Below the pieces are notes generated by a model that had not been told where the DNA came from, ran no database searches, and saw only the letters and a program-made list of their open reading frames with translations. Shown here piece by piece: positions 46,401-56,368 of a stretch of 64,000 bases of DNA (position 1 is its first letter; every line of letters begins with the position of its first letter). The stretch comes from Delphinus delphis (lineage: Eukaryota; Chordata; Mammalia; Artiodactyla; Delphinidae): assembly GCF_949987515.2 (NCBI RefSeq), contig NC_082694.2, positions 37,778,451 through 37,842,450 of the forward strand, in the 5' to 3' direction. Both the position numbers and the translations under genes were made by a program.

Positions 46401-47285
46401 GGAAAACATAGGAAGAACACTCTTTGACATAAATCACAGCAAGACCTTTTTTGATCCACCTCCTAGAGTAATGGAAATAAAAGCAAAAATAAACAAATGG
46501 GACCTAATGAAACTTCAAAACTTTTGCAAAGCAAAGGAAACCATAAAGAAGATGAAAAGTCAACCCTCAGAATGGAGAAAATATTTGTAGACGCATCAAT
46601 GGACAAAGGATTAATCTCCGAAATATATAAACAGCTCATGCAGCTCAATATTAAAGAAACAAACAACACAATCTAAAACTTGGCAGAAGACCTAAATAGA
46701 CATTTCTCCAAAGAAGACATACAGATGGCCAAGAAGCTCATGAAAAGCTGCTCAACATCACTAATTATTAGAGAAATGCAAATCAAAACTACAATGAGAT
46801 ATCACCTCACACCAGTTAGAATGGGCTTCATCAGAAAATCTACAAACAAATGCTGGAGAGGGTGTGGAGAAAAGGGAACCCTCTCGCACTGTTGGTGGGA
46901 ATGTAAACTGATACAGCCACAATGGGGAACAGTATGCAAGTTCCTTAATAAACTAAAAATAGAATTACCATATGATCCAGCAATCCCACTACTGGGCATA
47001 TACCCAGAGAAAACCATAATTCAAAAAGACACATGCACCCCAATGTTCATTGCAGCACTATTTACAATAGCCAGGTCATGGAAGCAACCTAAATGCCCAT
47101 TGACAGACAAATGGATAAAGAAGATGTGGTACATATATACAATGGAATATTACTCAGCCATAAAAAAGAATGAAATTGAGTCATTTGTTGAGACATGGAT
47201 GGATCTAGAGACTGTCATACAGAGTGAAGTAAGTCAGAAAGAGAAAAACAAATATCATATATTAATGCATGTATGTGGAACCTAG
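43475..47285 (+). pseudogene. L1 ORF2 (endonuclease/reverse transcriptase), broken
   Basis: ORF2p nicks target DNA and reverse-transcribes L1 RNA. The APE-like endonuclease is in the first 240 codons ([29 protein letters not shown]). The RT domain follows, with [32 protein letters not shown] and the catalytic FADD at 45566-45577. FADDR carries R where most L1s have M or T. The C-terminal Cys/His segment is [16 protein letters not shown]. Breaks: in-frame TAA at 44717 and TGA at 45863, a frame change before 46048, TAA at 46240, and another frame change before 46680. It starts 58 nt after the ORF1 stop, as usual for L1. Confidence 0.9.
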
Positions 47286-47449
47286 AAAAATGGTACAGAT
47301 GAACCGGTTTGCAGGGCAGAAGTTGAGACACAGATGGAGAGAACAAATGTATGGACACCAAGGGGGGAAAGCTACGGGGGGGTGGGGATGCCTAAAAAGA
47401 ACCTGTTGTATAAAAAAAAATTAAATTTAAAAATTAAAAAAAAACTAAT

Positions 47450-48245
47450 ACTAAACTTTCTTTGGGTTATTTGTATTGAAGTATGTTAATATAAATGTTT
47501 CAGACATTACATGAAATTCCTAAAAATCTTTTATGTTCTGGTATAATGTTATGTCATAATTCTAGTTATTACTTTAAACTGTATATCTCAGAAATAACTA
47601 AATTTCCTTGTCAATTGCATTATTATGAACTTTCATCAAATCTTTAACCGTGGTCATTTTTAAGTGTTTTGTCATTTACGGACAGTCTGGGTGTACTCTG
47701 ATGCTTTTGCAAAAATGTTCCTATAAAAGGGTTTCATCTTCAAGGAATTCATGGAAAAGACTCTGACAAGTACAGGTTTCTGGTAACTGACTATAATGCT
47801 GAACTGAATGAATAAGCATTTTCAGAACTCTAATGGAAAACTGATGAATTCATAAAAGTGCTAACAAAAGATCAAGATGAGAAAAAAATTAATTACATGG
47901 GACTGAGTGAACTGATGAGGATGATTTTAATTTTTGTGACTTTGAATTTAAAAAATGTGATAAAAAAAGATTAACTTACTTAAGTGAGGTATTATTTATA
48001 AAAATAAGTTTAAAAAAATCAAGAAAATGAAAGACTTCATCTGTTTTCTTTTCTAATGTCTGTACGTTGGAGGAAGATGTAATGGTATTCCTGGCATGTC
48101 ATTTTGCCCTTCGGAACCATCAAACATTATAGATGAGATTACGTAGAATTATTTAAATATGGTCGTGTATCTTTACCTTTCTGGTCAATCACAATTTCTG
48201 TTTTTTTGTTTTATTTTTTTTTTAATAATGAGTTTTTGTTTTGAA
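47450..48245. other. unannotated sequence, partly repeat-like
   Basis: About 47730-47960 has a composition and phrasing reminiscent of an old dispersed repeat ('gactctgacaagtacaggtttctgg', 'gatcaagatgagaaa') but I cannot name it. The rest is AT-rich. Confidence 0.35.
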
Positions 48246-48256
48246 AAAAAAATTTA

Positions 48257-48458
48257 GGGCTTCCCTGGTGGCGCAGTGGTTGAGTCCGCCTGCCGGTGCA
48301 AGGGACACGGGTTCGTGCCCTGGTCCGGGAAGATCCCACATGCCGCGGAGCGGCTAGACCCGTGAGCCATGGCCGCTGAACCTGCGCGTCCGGAGCCTGT
48401 GCTCCACAACGGGAGAGGCCACAACAGTGAGAGGCCCGCGTACCGCAAAAAAAAAAAA
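48257..48458 (+). repeat. CHR-2 type SINE
   Basis: GGGCTTCCCTGGTGGCGCAG head, GCGTACCGC end and A tail. A ten-base AAAAA-(T/C)TTAG-type duplication flanks it. Confidence 0.95.
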
Positions 48459-48459
48459 A

Positions 48460-49100
48460 CTTAGTGGAGGGGGAGGAATATTTTATTACAGTCACTAAAA
48501 GGTAAGGATTAATTTCCTTTTAGAAAGGGGGACATAATGCACATTTTACAGTGCAATATAAAAAGTATTACTAGCACAATAATACTATCACACTAAAAAT
48601 GGAACTTATTACTTATTCAGTAAAATGGCCACTTGCTCCTAATCAGTATCATAATTCACTAGACAGATCTGAGGTTCCCTTAAAGGTTTTGCTTTACTGA
48701 TCTTCCCTGGGTTTGTCATTCTCATTTCCCACATAGTTTGACGCATGGAGCAGCTGCTTGCTATAGCACATGAAGAGTGCGGTAATCTAACACAAAGAAA
48801 TGTCACAGAACCAAAAAACTATAATATACACAGTATTTTTAAAGGGAAAGAACTTTCTAGTAAGAATGCTCAATGGGTATGTCTTTGAAGACAAAATATT
48901 AAAGTCAGACTTAAAATATCACTTAATATAGTAAGAAAAATTCCTTTTATGAGGTTTGACTGTCTATGTAATTCATAGCCTGGTTCTTTCTTATAAACCT
49001 TTGAAAAGTGTTGTGAATAGAATATATTATACTTGGGATTCCAAAAGCTTTTTACTATTCATTAACAATTTGAGGATTATAAGATTACACTTCAGGTAAT
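48460..49100. other. unannotated intergenic sequence
   Basis: No gene or named repeat recognised. Confidence 0.45.
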
Positions 49101-49120
49101 TTAGAATAAGATTTTTTAAA

Positions 49121-50053
49121 ACTGAAGTATAGTTGATTTACAATATTGTGTTAGCTTCAGGTATAAAACAAAGTGATTCAATTATTTTTTTTAGATTATG
49201 TTCCATTATACGTTATTAGAAGATATTGAATATAGTTCCCTGCATTATACAGTAAAGCTTTTTTGCTTATCTATTTTATGTATAATAGTGTGTATCTGTT
49301 AATCCCATACTCCTAATTTATCCCTCCCTCCCTTTCCTCTTTGGTAACCATAAATTTGTTTTCTATGTGAGTCTGTTTCTGTTCTATATATAGATTCATT
49401 TGTATTATTTTTTAGATTCCATATATAAGTGATATCATATAATATTTGTCTGATTTACTTCACTTAGTATGATATTCTCTAGGTCCATTCATGTTGCTGC
49501 AAATGGCAATATTTCATTCTTTTTTATAGCTGAGTGTATCCCACATCTTCTTTATCCATTCGTCCATTGATGGACACTTAGTTTGTTTCCATGTCTTTGC
49601 TATTATAAACAGTGCTGCTATGAACATTGGGGTGCATGTCTTTTTGAATTAGAGTTTTCATCTTTTCCTGATATATGTCCAGATGTGGGATTGCTGGGTC
49701 ATATGGCAAATCTATTTTTAGTTTTTTTTGAGGAACCCCCATGCTGTTTTCCATAGTGGCTGCACCAATTTACATTCCCACCATCAGTGTAGGAGGGTTC
49801 CCTTTTCTCCACACTTTCTCCAGCATTTATTATTTATAGACTTTTTGATGATGGCCATTCTGACTGGTGTGAGGTGATACCTCATTGTGGTTTTGATTTG
49901 CATTTCTCTAATAATTAGCGAGGTTGAACACCTTTTCATATGCCTGTTAGCCATCTGTATGTCTTCTTTTGAGAAATGTCTATTAAGGTCTTTGGCCCAC
50001 TTTTTGATTGGATTATTTGGTTTTTTGATATTGAGTCATATAAGTTGTCTGTA
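49121..50053 (-). mobile_element. 5'-truncated L1 with perfect 19-bp duplication
   Basis: Antisense L1 from its 3'UTR (49121) to the ORF2 C-terminal region ('ttcttttgagaaatgtctattaagg' near 49970). TAGAATAAGATTTTTTAAA flanks it at 49102-49120 and 50054-50072. The + open frame at 49887-50084 is an antisense shadow. Confidence 0.95.
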
Positions 50054-50165
50054 TAGAATAAGATTTTTTAAATGTGGATGCTGATGTGGAATCATATCTA
50101 AAGATATTGTGCCATATATAACTTACCTTTAAATTTATCTAAATTCTTATAAATATCTCACAGTT

Positions 50166-50273
50166 TTTGTTTGTTTGTTTGGCTATGTGGGATCTTATTT
50201 CCCTGATCAGGAATTGAACCCAGGCCCTCCTCAGTAATAGCGCAGAGTCCTAACCACCGGACCACCAGGGAAT
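50166..50273 (-). repeat. short tRNA-derived SINE with 10-bp duplication
   Basis: Minus-strand short-form SINE ('ggctatgtgggatcttatttccc', 'caggaattgaacccagg', 'ggaccaccagggaa'). TCTCACAGTT is at 50156-50165 and 50274-50283. Confidence 0.9.
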
Positions 50274-50638
50274 TCTCACAGTTCATTTTAAGGCAATAAA
50301 TTGATTAACATGTTCACTTTAAAATATTGTTTCTAAACTCTTTATTAATATCAAGTGGAAAGAATTTATACCTTTATTATATTAAGAAGTAATTTTAAAT
50401 TATTTAATAACTCACCAAATCAGTTTCTTGTCACATCGGGTAACATGTTATTACCAAACAACTTTGCCTCTGGTCAAAGAAAAACAAATCATTGCACAAG
50501 GCTCAAAATTTTTGTGAAAATAAATATTTAGGAAAGTAAACCACAGATGTAATTGAATCCCAGTGAAATACATTAAACAATTATGAGAAGTAGCTATTAC
50601 TCTGACCATCAAGTTTGGTATAAGAAGTAAACAGTTTA

Positions 50639-52015
50639 GCCCAAACTGCCCTCAGCCGGCCGGTCGGCCGGCTCTGTTATGGCGATCTGCAGCCCCAGCA
50701 TCGTGATTAGCAATAATTAACCAGCTTATGACCTAGATTTATTTTGTATACCTAATCATTATGCTGAGGATTTGGAAAAGGTGTTTATTCCTCATGGACT
50801 AATTATGGACAGGACCGAACGTCTTGCTCAAGATGTGAAGAAGGAGATGGGAGGCCATCACACCGTGGCCCTCTGTGTGCTCAACGGGGACTACAAATTC
50901 TTTGCTCACCTGCTGGATTACATCAAAGTACTGAAGAGAAATAGTGATAGATCCATTCCTATGACTGTAGATTTTATCAGACTGAAGAGCTACTGTAATG
51001 ACCAGTCAACAGGCGACATAAAAGTAATTGGTGAAGATGATCTCTCAACTTTCACTGGAAAGAATGTGTTGATTGTGGAAGGTATAATTGACACTGGCAA
51101 AACAATGAAAACCTTGCTTTCCTTGGTCAAGCAGCATAATCCAAAGATGATCAAGGTTGCAAGCTTGCTGGTGCAAAGGACCCCTTGAAGTGCTGGATAC
51201 AGACCAGACTTTGTTGGATTTGAAATTCTAGCCAAGTTTGTTGTAGGATATGCCCTTGACTATAATGAATACTTCGGGGATGTGAATCATGTTTGTGTCA
51301 TTAGTGAAGCTGCAAAAGCAAAATACAAAGCCTAAGATGATAGTTCAAGTTGAGTTTGGAAACATCTGGAGTCCCACTGAAATCACCAGTAAAATTATCA
51401 AATGTTCTAGTTCTGTGGCCAGATGCTTAGTTGAGATTATTGCATGTAACTTCTTAGAATTTTATCTGTTGTATTTTAGAAATGCCAGTTGCTGCATTCC
51501 CAAACTCTTTATTTGCACTGTCAGCCTATAGACTATCATTTCCCTTTGGGTGGATTGCTGTTTTACTCGTGAATGAAAAACCTCTTAAACCACATCACTA
51601 TGGAACGAAAATATTGACATTGTATATGTAAAGAACATTTGAAGAAAAGAATATATTAGTTTTTTAACTGGTATTTTACTTTTTACATATTCAGGGAAGA
51701 ACAGAAGTGATTGAGTATTGTTAATTATACCACTGTGTGTTCAGAAAAGTAAGAAACAGTCAGTTTCATATCAGTCACAGCACTTAGAAGTATCGTTATG
51801 TCGGATAAACCACACGTCCTGGAATTATTTTAGTAGCTTTTAGTAGTATTAACTGTAATTTCCCACTTGTTCAAATTATTTTTGGTGAATCTTTGTCAAC
51901 AGATTGATCTGTACCTTTTAAATACAGATCAATAAGTTCCAAAAACCTACCACTTTTTGAATTCTTCAACATAAAAATCCTTAAAATAAAGGCTGTCTCT
52001 TTAAAAGAGAGAAAA
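50639..52015 (+). pseudogene. HPRT1P: HPRT1 processed pseudogene (retrocopy)
   Basis: Intronless copy of hypoxanthine-guanine phosphoribosyltransferase, the purine-salvage enzyme that joins hypoxanthine or guanine to PRPP. The reading frame spans 50679-51335 (219 codons including TAA), the exact length of functional HPRT, with no indel. Two nonsense codons break it: codon 14 (TAA 50718-50720) and codon 170 (TGA 51186-51188, from CGA). Key residues are also altered: the PRPP-binding motif reads [11 protein letters not shown] (Asp to Gly after VE), and the loop usually LKGGYKFF reads LNGDYKFF. 5'UTR and 3'UTR are present, with AATAAA near 51986. The 14-bp AAGTAAACAGTTTA flanks the copy at 50625-50638 and 52016-52029, so it was made by L1 machinery. 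'P' in the symbol denotes pseudogene. Confidence 0.97.
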
Positions 52016-52052
52016 AAGTAAACAGTTTAACTTTATAGGGTTATTTATTAAT

Positions 52053-52257
52053 TTTTTTTTACATCTTTATTGGAGTATAATTGCCTTCCAATGGTGTTAG
52101 TTTCTGCTTTATAACAAAGTGAATCAACTATACATATACATATATCCCCATATCTCCTCCCTCTTGTGTCTCCCTCCCAGTCTCCCTATCCCACCCCTCT
52201 AGGTGGTCACAAAGCACCAAGCTGATCTCCCTGTGCTATGTGGCTGCTTCTACAGGA
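52053..52257 (-). mobile_element. 5'-truncated L1 3' end with 12-bp duplication
   Basis: 'acatctttattggagtataattgcc' to 'ctgtgctatgtggctgcttctac' is the antisense L1 3'UTR. TTATTTATTAAT occurs at 52041-52052 and 52258-52269. It lies directly beside the HPRT1 retrocopy. Confidence 0.9.
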
Positions 52258-52584
52258 TTATTTATTAATCTTGCTGGAAATGATTCCCATGATTTTGAGA
52301 ATGGAGACTCCATACTTCTCTTTAGATCCTTAGTAATAGGTTTAGAATATGGGAAACCCAAATTATACTAGTCTATTGATTCCACAAAAGTAGATTCCCT
52401 TTTTTGTTCTGCAGTATTTCACCAGTGTGATTGCTTTTTATAAATATTGTGAGAATAAACTAACAGTAACATTTGGAAAGTTTTTCGAGCCCTTTGTGAC
52501 ATCAATAATGGCAGGATTCTTTCCAAACCACAAGTTTTTCCTCTCAAAACCCTTCTCTATTTTTGTACCATCATTTCCTCTTCC

Positions 52585-52587
<3 letters not shown>

Positions 52588-52623
<36 letters not shown>

Positions 52624-52812
52624 GGTACGCGGGCCTCTCACTGTTGTGGCCTCTCCCATTGCGGAGCACAGGCTCCGGACGCGCAGGCTCAGCAGTCATG
52701 GCTCACGGGCCCAGCCGCTCCACGGCATGTGGGATCTTCCCGGACCGGGGCACGAACCCGTGTCCCCTGCATCGGCAGGCGGACTCTCAACCAGTGCACC
52801 ACCAGGGAAGCC
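52588..52812 (-). repeat. CHR-2 type SINE with a 30+ nt T run
   Basis: Minus-strand CHR-2 ('gcggtacgcgggcctctcac' to 'accagggaagccc'), preceded by more than 30 T. It sits in a CCTCTTCCTATTTTT-like duplication. Confidence 0.95.
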
Positions 52813-52814
52813 CT

Positions 52815-53195
52815 TCCTCTCTATTTTTAATAAGATTTATTTCAAACTATGAAATGCATGGTTATTGTAGGAAATTTGAATAATAAAAGTAAAAATACCC
52901 ATAATTCGATCGATTTTTCCTCCAGAATTTTGATGAAATAATTGCAATCTGAACAAGATATGTTACATTTTTTTTCAATGCTAGGAAAAAAATCTTTAAA
53001 GGAACTCAAGCACGCAAAAAAAAAAAAAGAATTCATGGACACACTCATGGACCATTTTATGGTTAATTGCATCCACTGGGAAAGCAATAGAGGTATTGCC
53101 TCACAGATACAGTTGAATTCAAAAACTTAAATACTAGCATGATTTCACTCCATTGTAGGTATTTCTTCTTCACAAATATCATTTTAATAGATGTG
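52815..53195. other. unannotated intergenic sequence
   Basis: AT-rich; nothing recognised. Confidence 0.4.
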
Positions 53196-53199
53196 TCAA

Positions 53200-53405
53200 T
53201 GATAGCTATCACTTATAGAAAGCCTTATTTAATGAAATAATCTTTACATCAACCATAACAGTAAATTAGCACTAGCCTCACTTTACAAAACAAAGGTTTG
53301 AAAACAACCGCATAGCTCTTAGGTGGTGAAGTGAGAATTTGAGGGGATTTGAACACTGCTCTCTCTGCTTCCAAAGGCATCCTTTCCACTACAGCCCAAC
53401 ACCTC
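53200..53405 (-). repeat. MIR SINE remnant
   Basis: 'cctcactttacaaaacaaaggtttgaaaac', 'catagctcttaggtggtgaagtgagaatttgagg' and 'tccactacagcccaacacc' are the reverse MIR from core to head. Confidence 0.7.
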
Positions 53406-53409
53406 ACCA

Positions 53410-53885
53410 TGAATATCATAATCTGCTTAACTAGGTCCTGGGGTTGGGCATTTCAAATGCTCCCCCGACCTTTTTTCTTTTTTTTTTTTTTAACTAAAAT
53501 CAATAATGTTAGAAGTAATATCTTGGAGTATGAAACTTTGTTTTTATGATTACTTCCCCAAAATAGAGCTTAAAATCTGGATTAGTGTGTTAAAGGCAGG
53601 AATATATTTAAGGCAATTTGTACACATTGTTAATTGCTTTCCTCAGTGAGATTGTTCAAATTATAATCCAATCAGCAGAGCATGAGGCTTCCTGCTCCAC
53701 TGTGCTCTTTATAAAAATCTTGGTTAATTTAATAGATCAAAATTGACTCTTTGTTGCTAAGTTTAAAATTGTTTTGGTTGCTATAGTTAACTGTGTTTTA
53801 ATACATCAATTCTCCATTCTACAGAGTGAAGGCTGGCTAAGTCTTTGAACTAGAAATGGGAAGATAGGGAAATGGTCTTTAGACT
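53410..53885. other. unannotated intergenic sequence
   Basis: No gene. Short poly(T) at 53478-53492. Confidence 0.4.
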
Positions 53886-53889
53886 TTTT

Positions 53890-54190
53890 ATTCCCTTTAT
53901 TCATTCAATGGTTATCTAGTTCCTATTCTAGGTCAGGCATTGTGCTAGTGTTCAGGATATAAAGATGAAAGCCCATCCCTGACCTCAAAGAGCTTGTGAA
54001 CTAGCAAGAGAAACAGACATAAATAGACTGTAGTACAGTGTGACTGGCACTGTGACCAAAGTAACACAGAAGAATATGCTTTGAGAAACACAGAGGAGGG
54101 CACTTAAACCAGCTTCAGGGAGGTCCTAGAAGCCATTTTGGAGGTGCTGAGGGCTGAGCTCCACCTTGAAGAGAAGCAGAAGTTAGCCAA
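53890..54190 (-). mobile_element. antisense L2 LINE 3' end
   Basis: 'ttcattcaatggttatctagttcctattctaggtcaggcattgtgctagtg' and 'cctcaaagagcttgtgaactagcaagagaaacagac' are the classic reverse L2 3' end. 'cacagaggagggcacttaaacc' continues it. Confidence 0.85.
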
Positions 54191-54474
54191 CTTTTTCCTG
54201 ACATCTCCAACCAGAATTAATTGCTTCCTCATCTATGTTCCTTTACTAAAATATAGTGTACTTATTTGTTTCCACGTCTCTCGCTTGGCTGTTCTTCTTG
54301 ATGGGGAGGGACTATATCCCTATTAGCCCAAGACAATGCCCCAAAATGAGTAGGAATGCAATTAACATTTGTTGAATTATTTTGAAATTCTACCCATATA
54401 GTGATTTCCTCCCATACCTTCCTCTTGACATTTATATAAATATGTGTGGTTTTTCTTTATATTGTAAAAATAAT

Positions 54475-55140
54475 ACTGTTCACCACATACCCATCAGAAT
54501 GGCTAAAAGGAAAGCATGGAAAATGACAAGCGCTGATGACGGATTTGGAGCAACAGAAATGCTCATACGTCACTGGAGGCAGTAGAAATTGGTACAGCCA
54601 CTTTGGAAAAGTGGCAGTATCTATGAAAGCTGGGTTGTACCTCATAAGCCAACAATTTCATTCCTAGGAACAAGTTCAACACAAATACATGCATATGTTC
54701 ACCACAAAGCATATTTTCACCAAAAGCAGCACTACTGATAGTAGCTCCAAACTAGAAAATACACAGATGCTCATCAGCAGTAGAATGGATAAACTTATTG
54801 TGGTACGGCCACACCGCAAGGAAAAAGAATCTACCCTTAACAATATGAAGGAATTTCATAAGAATAATTTTGAGGGCAAAGAACTAGTGTTTTTTTTTAA
54901 GCACTTATTGGATGATTACTTTTATATAAAGAATAAAAATAGGCAAAACTATTCTATGCTATAGAAGTCAGGAAAGGTCGGTTAGAAGTGGAGGATTAGT
55001 CACTGTAAGGGAATAGGCATGGAGAGCTTCTGGGGGTGCTGGTAAGTTTCTGTTTCTTGATCTGGGTTTTGGTTACACCTGTATATTCGGTTTGTTCCTT
55101 TTTCTGTATATGTATTATACCTAAATGGTTTTTTTTTTAA
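54475..55140 (+). mobile_element. old L1 3' end
   Basis: 'acatacccatcagaatggctaaaag', 'attggtacagccactttggaaaa', 'aacaatttcattcctaggaac' and 'cagtagaatggataaacttattgtggtac' is the L1 ORF2 tail and 3'UTR, much mutated. Confidence 0.8.
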
Positions 55141-55407
55141 ACATGTCTTATTTGAGAGAAAGCTGGAAAATACATAATGTTCAAAATTTTTTAAATCACC
55201 TACAATCTACTACCTAGAAATTACTATTAACATTTCGGATTATTTCCTTCTAGTCTTTTTTTGAAGCCGCAGTGCTTGTGCCATCTCCTCCCCTTCTCTG
55301 CTTCCCACATATTTACACACACATTTACTAAATTAGGTTCATTCCTATTTAGTTTTACTTCTGGTTTTTAATTTTACTTAAATTTAATCCATATTATCAA
55401 ATACTCA

Positions 55408-55675
55408 GGGCTTCCCTGGTGGCGCAGTGGTTAAGAACCTGCCTGCCAATGCAGGGAACATGGGTTCTATCCCTGGTCCAGGAAGATCCCACATGCCTCG
55501 GTGCAACTAAGCCTGTGTGCCACAACTACTGAACTTGTGCTCTAAAGCCCGAGAGCCACAACTACTGAAGCCCGCGTGCCTAGAGCCCGTGCTCTGCAAC
55601 AAGAGAAGCCACCGCAATAAGAAGCCCGCGTGCAGCAACGAAGACCCAACGCAGCCAAAAAAAAAAAAAAAAAAA
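55408..55675 (+). repeat. CHR-1 type SINE
   Basis: GGGCTTCCCTGGTGGCGCAG head, 'cacaactactgaa' body, CAACGCAGCC end and A tail of about 21. Confidence 0.95.
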
Positions 55676-55679
55676 TTCG

Positions 55680-56085
55680 TTGCAAGCATGTTTTTAAACT
55701 GCTGCAATGTATTCCATCAAATATATATGTAATATATGGTGTATATATATAAAATATTCCTAATATAATCATAAATTCCTGGGAGAGAGTTGTGTGTGTG
55801 GCATGTACATATATGAAATATTCCTAGTATATAATAACATATATTCCTAGAAGAGAGTACACACACATACACACAAACACGTATAAGCTACTGGGTCATG
55901 AACGTTCTCTAAGCTCTGCCTTCATTCTGCATTTCCTTCCAGAAAGGTTGCATCTCACTGGCAAGGTTATTAGAGCTCCTTGTATCACAGTCCAATCCCA
56001 GGTCATTTATTATTTTTTTTATTCGTTGTTAAAGTGGTGGAACTTAAAATAGGACTAAGGAATCCGCGGTTTTGCACCTGGCTAG
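55680..56085. other. AT-rich sequence upstream of TMEM17
   Basis: (TA)- and (CA)-rich stretches at 55720-55890; no feature other than proximity to the promoter. Confidence 0.5.
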
Positions 56086-56161
56086 GCGCTCAGCAGGAAT
56101 GGGTTCCCCCGCACTCCTCTCCCTTCCAGGGAGCCCCACGCCTCGGTCGTGCAGTGCGGCC

Positions 56162-56171
56162 GCGCGTGCGC
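56162..56171 (+). promoter_or_regulatory. NRF1-like site
   Basis: GCGCGTGCGC differs from the NRF1 palindrome GCGCATGCGC at one base; it sits about 98 bp upstream of the TMEM17 ATG. Confidence 0.5.
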
Positions 56172-56198
56172 CCGGGCCCCCAGCGCCCTCGCCTCCCG

Positions 56199-56212
56199 GT
56201 TGCCGTGGGAAC
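56199..56212 (+). promoter_or_regulatory. RFX X-box motif
   Basis: GTTGCCGTGGGAAC matches the X-box GTTGCCATGGCAAC at 12 of 14 positions and keeps both half-sites. RFX2/3 bind such sites to drive ciliary genes. The motif ends 57 bp before the ATG of TMEM17. Confidence 0.7.
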
Positions 56213-56268
56213 CTCAGAGCACCACAGCGCCCGAAGACGCAGCAGTGAGCCAGTACCAAGGCCAGAGC

Positions 56269-56368
56269 ATGGAGCTGCCAGATCCGGTCCGCCAAAGGCT
56301 GGGAAACTTCAGCCGGACCGTGTTCAGTGACTCCAGCCGGACCGGGCCGGAGTATAACGAGGGTCCGG
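56269..56368 (+). CDS. TMEM17: TMEM17 exon 1 (coding part)
   Basis: 100 nt, 33 codons plus one base (phase carried into exon 2). Donor CCGG|GTGAGT is close to consensus. Encodes the cytosolic N-terminus. Confidence 0.95.

Larger units (their letters stand above)
41599..47444 (+). mobile_element. near full-length L1 retrotransposon, inactivated
   Basis: About 5.8 kb. The 5'UTR (41599-42510) begins near GAGGAACCAAGATGGAGGAG, an L1 promoter end with a YY1-like core. ORF1 and ORF2 follow, then a G-rich 3'UTR ('gggggggtggggatg') and the end 'cctgttgtataaa' with an A-rich tail. It belongs to a different 5'UTR lineage from the L1 at 17670. I found no convincing target-site duplication. Multiple stops and frameshifts make it non-autonomous. 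Confidence 0.9.

Noticed and set aside
50772..51188. Open frame encoding a 138-aa HPRT-like protein
   Set aside because: It is the middle of an intronless retrocopy bounded by two nonsense codons, with 14-bp duplications and altered PRPP-binding residues. Not a functional gene.
56044..56295. Minus-strand open frame in the TMEM17 promoter, suggesting a divergent gene
   Set aside because: CpG-rich shadow of exon 1; no splice sites or recognisable product. A divergent noncoding transcript is possible but not supported by sequence.
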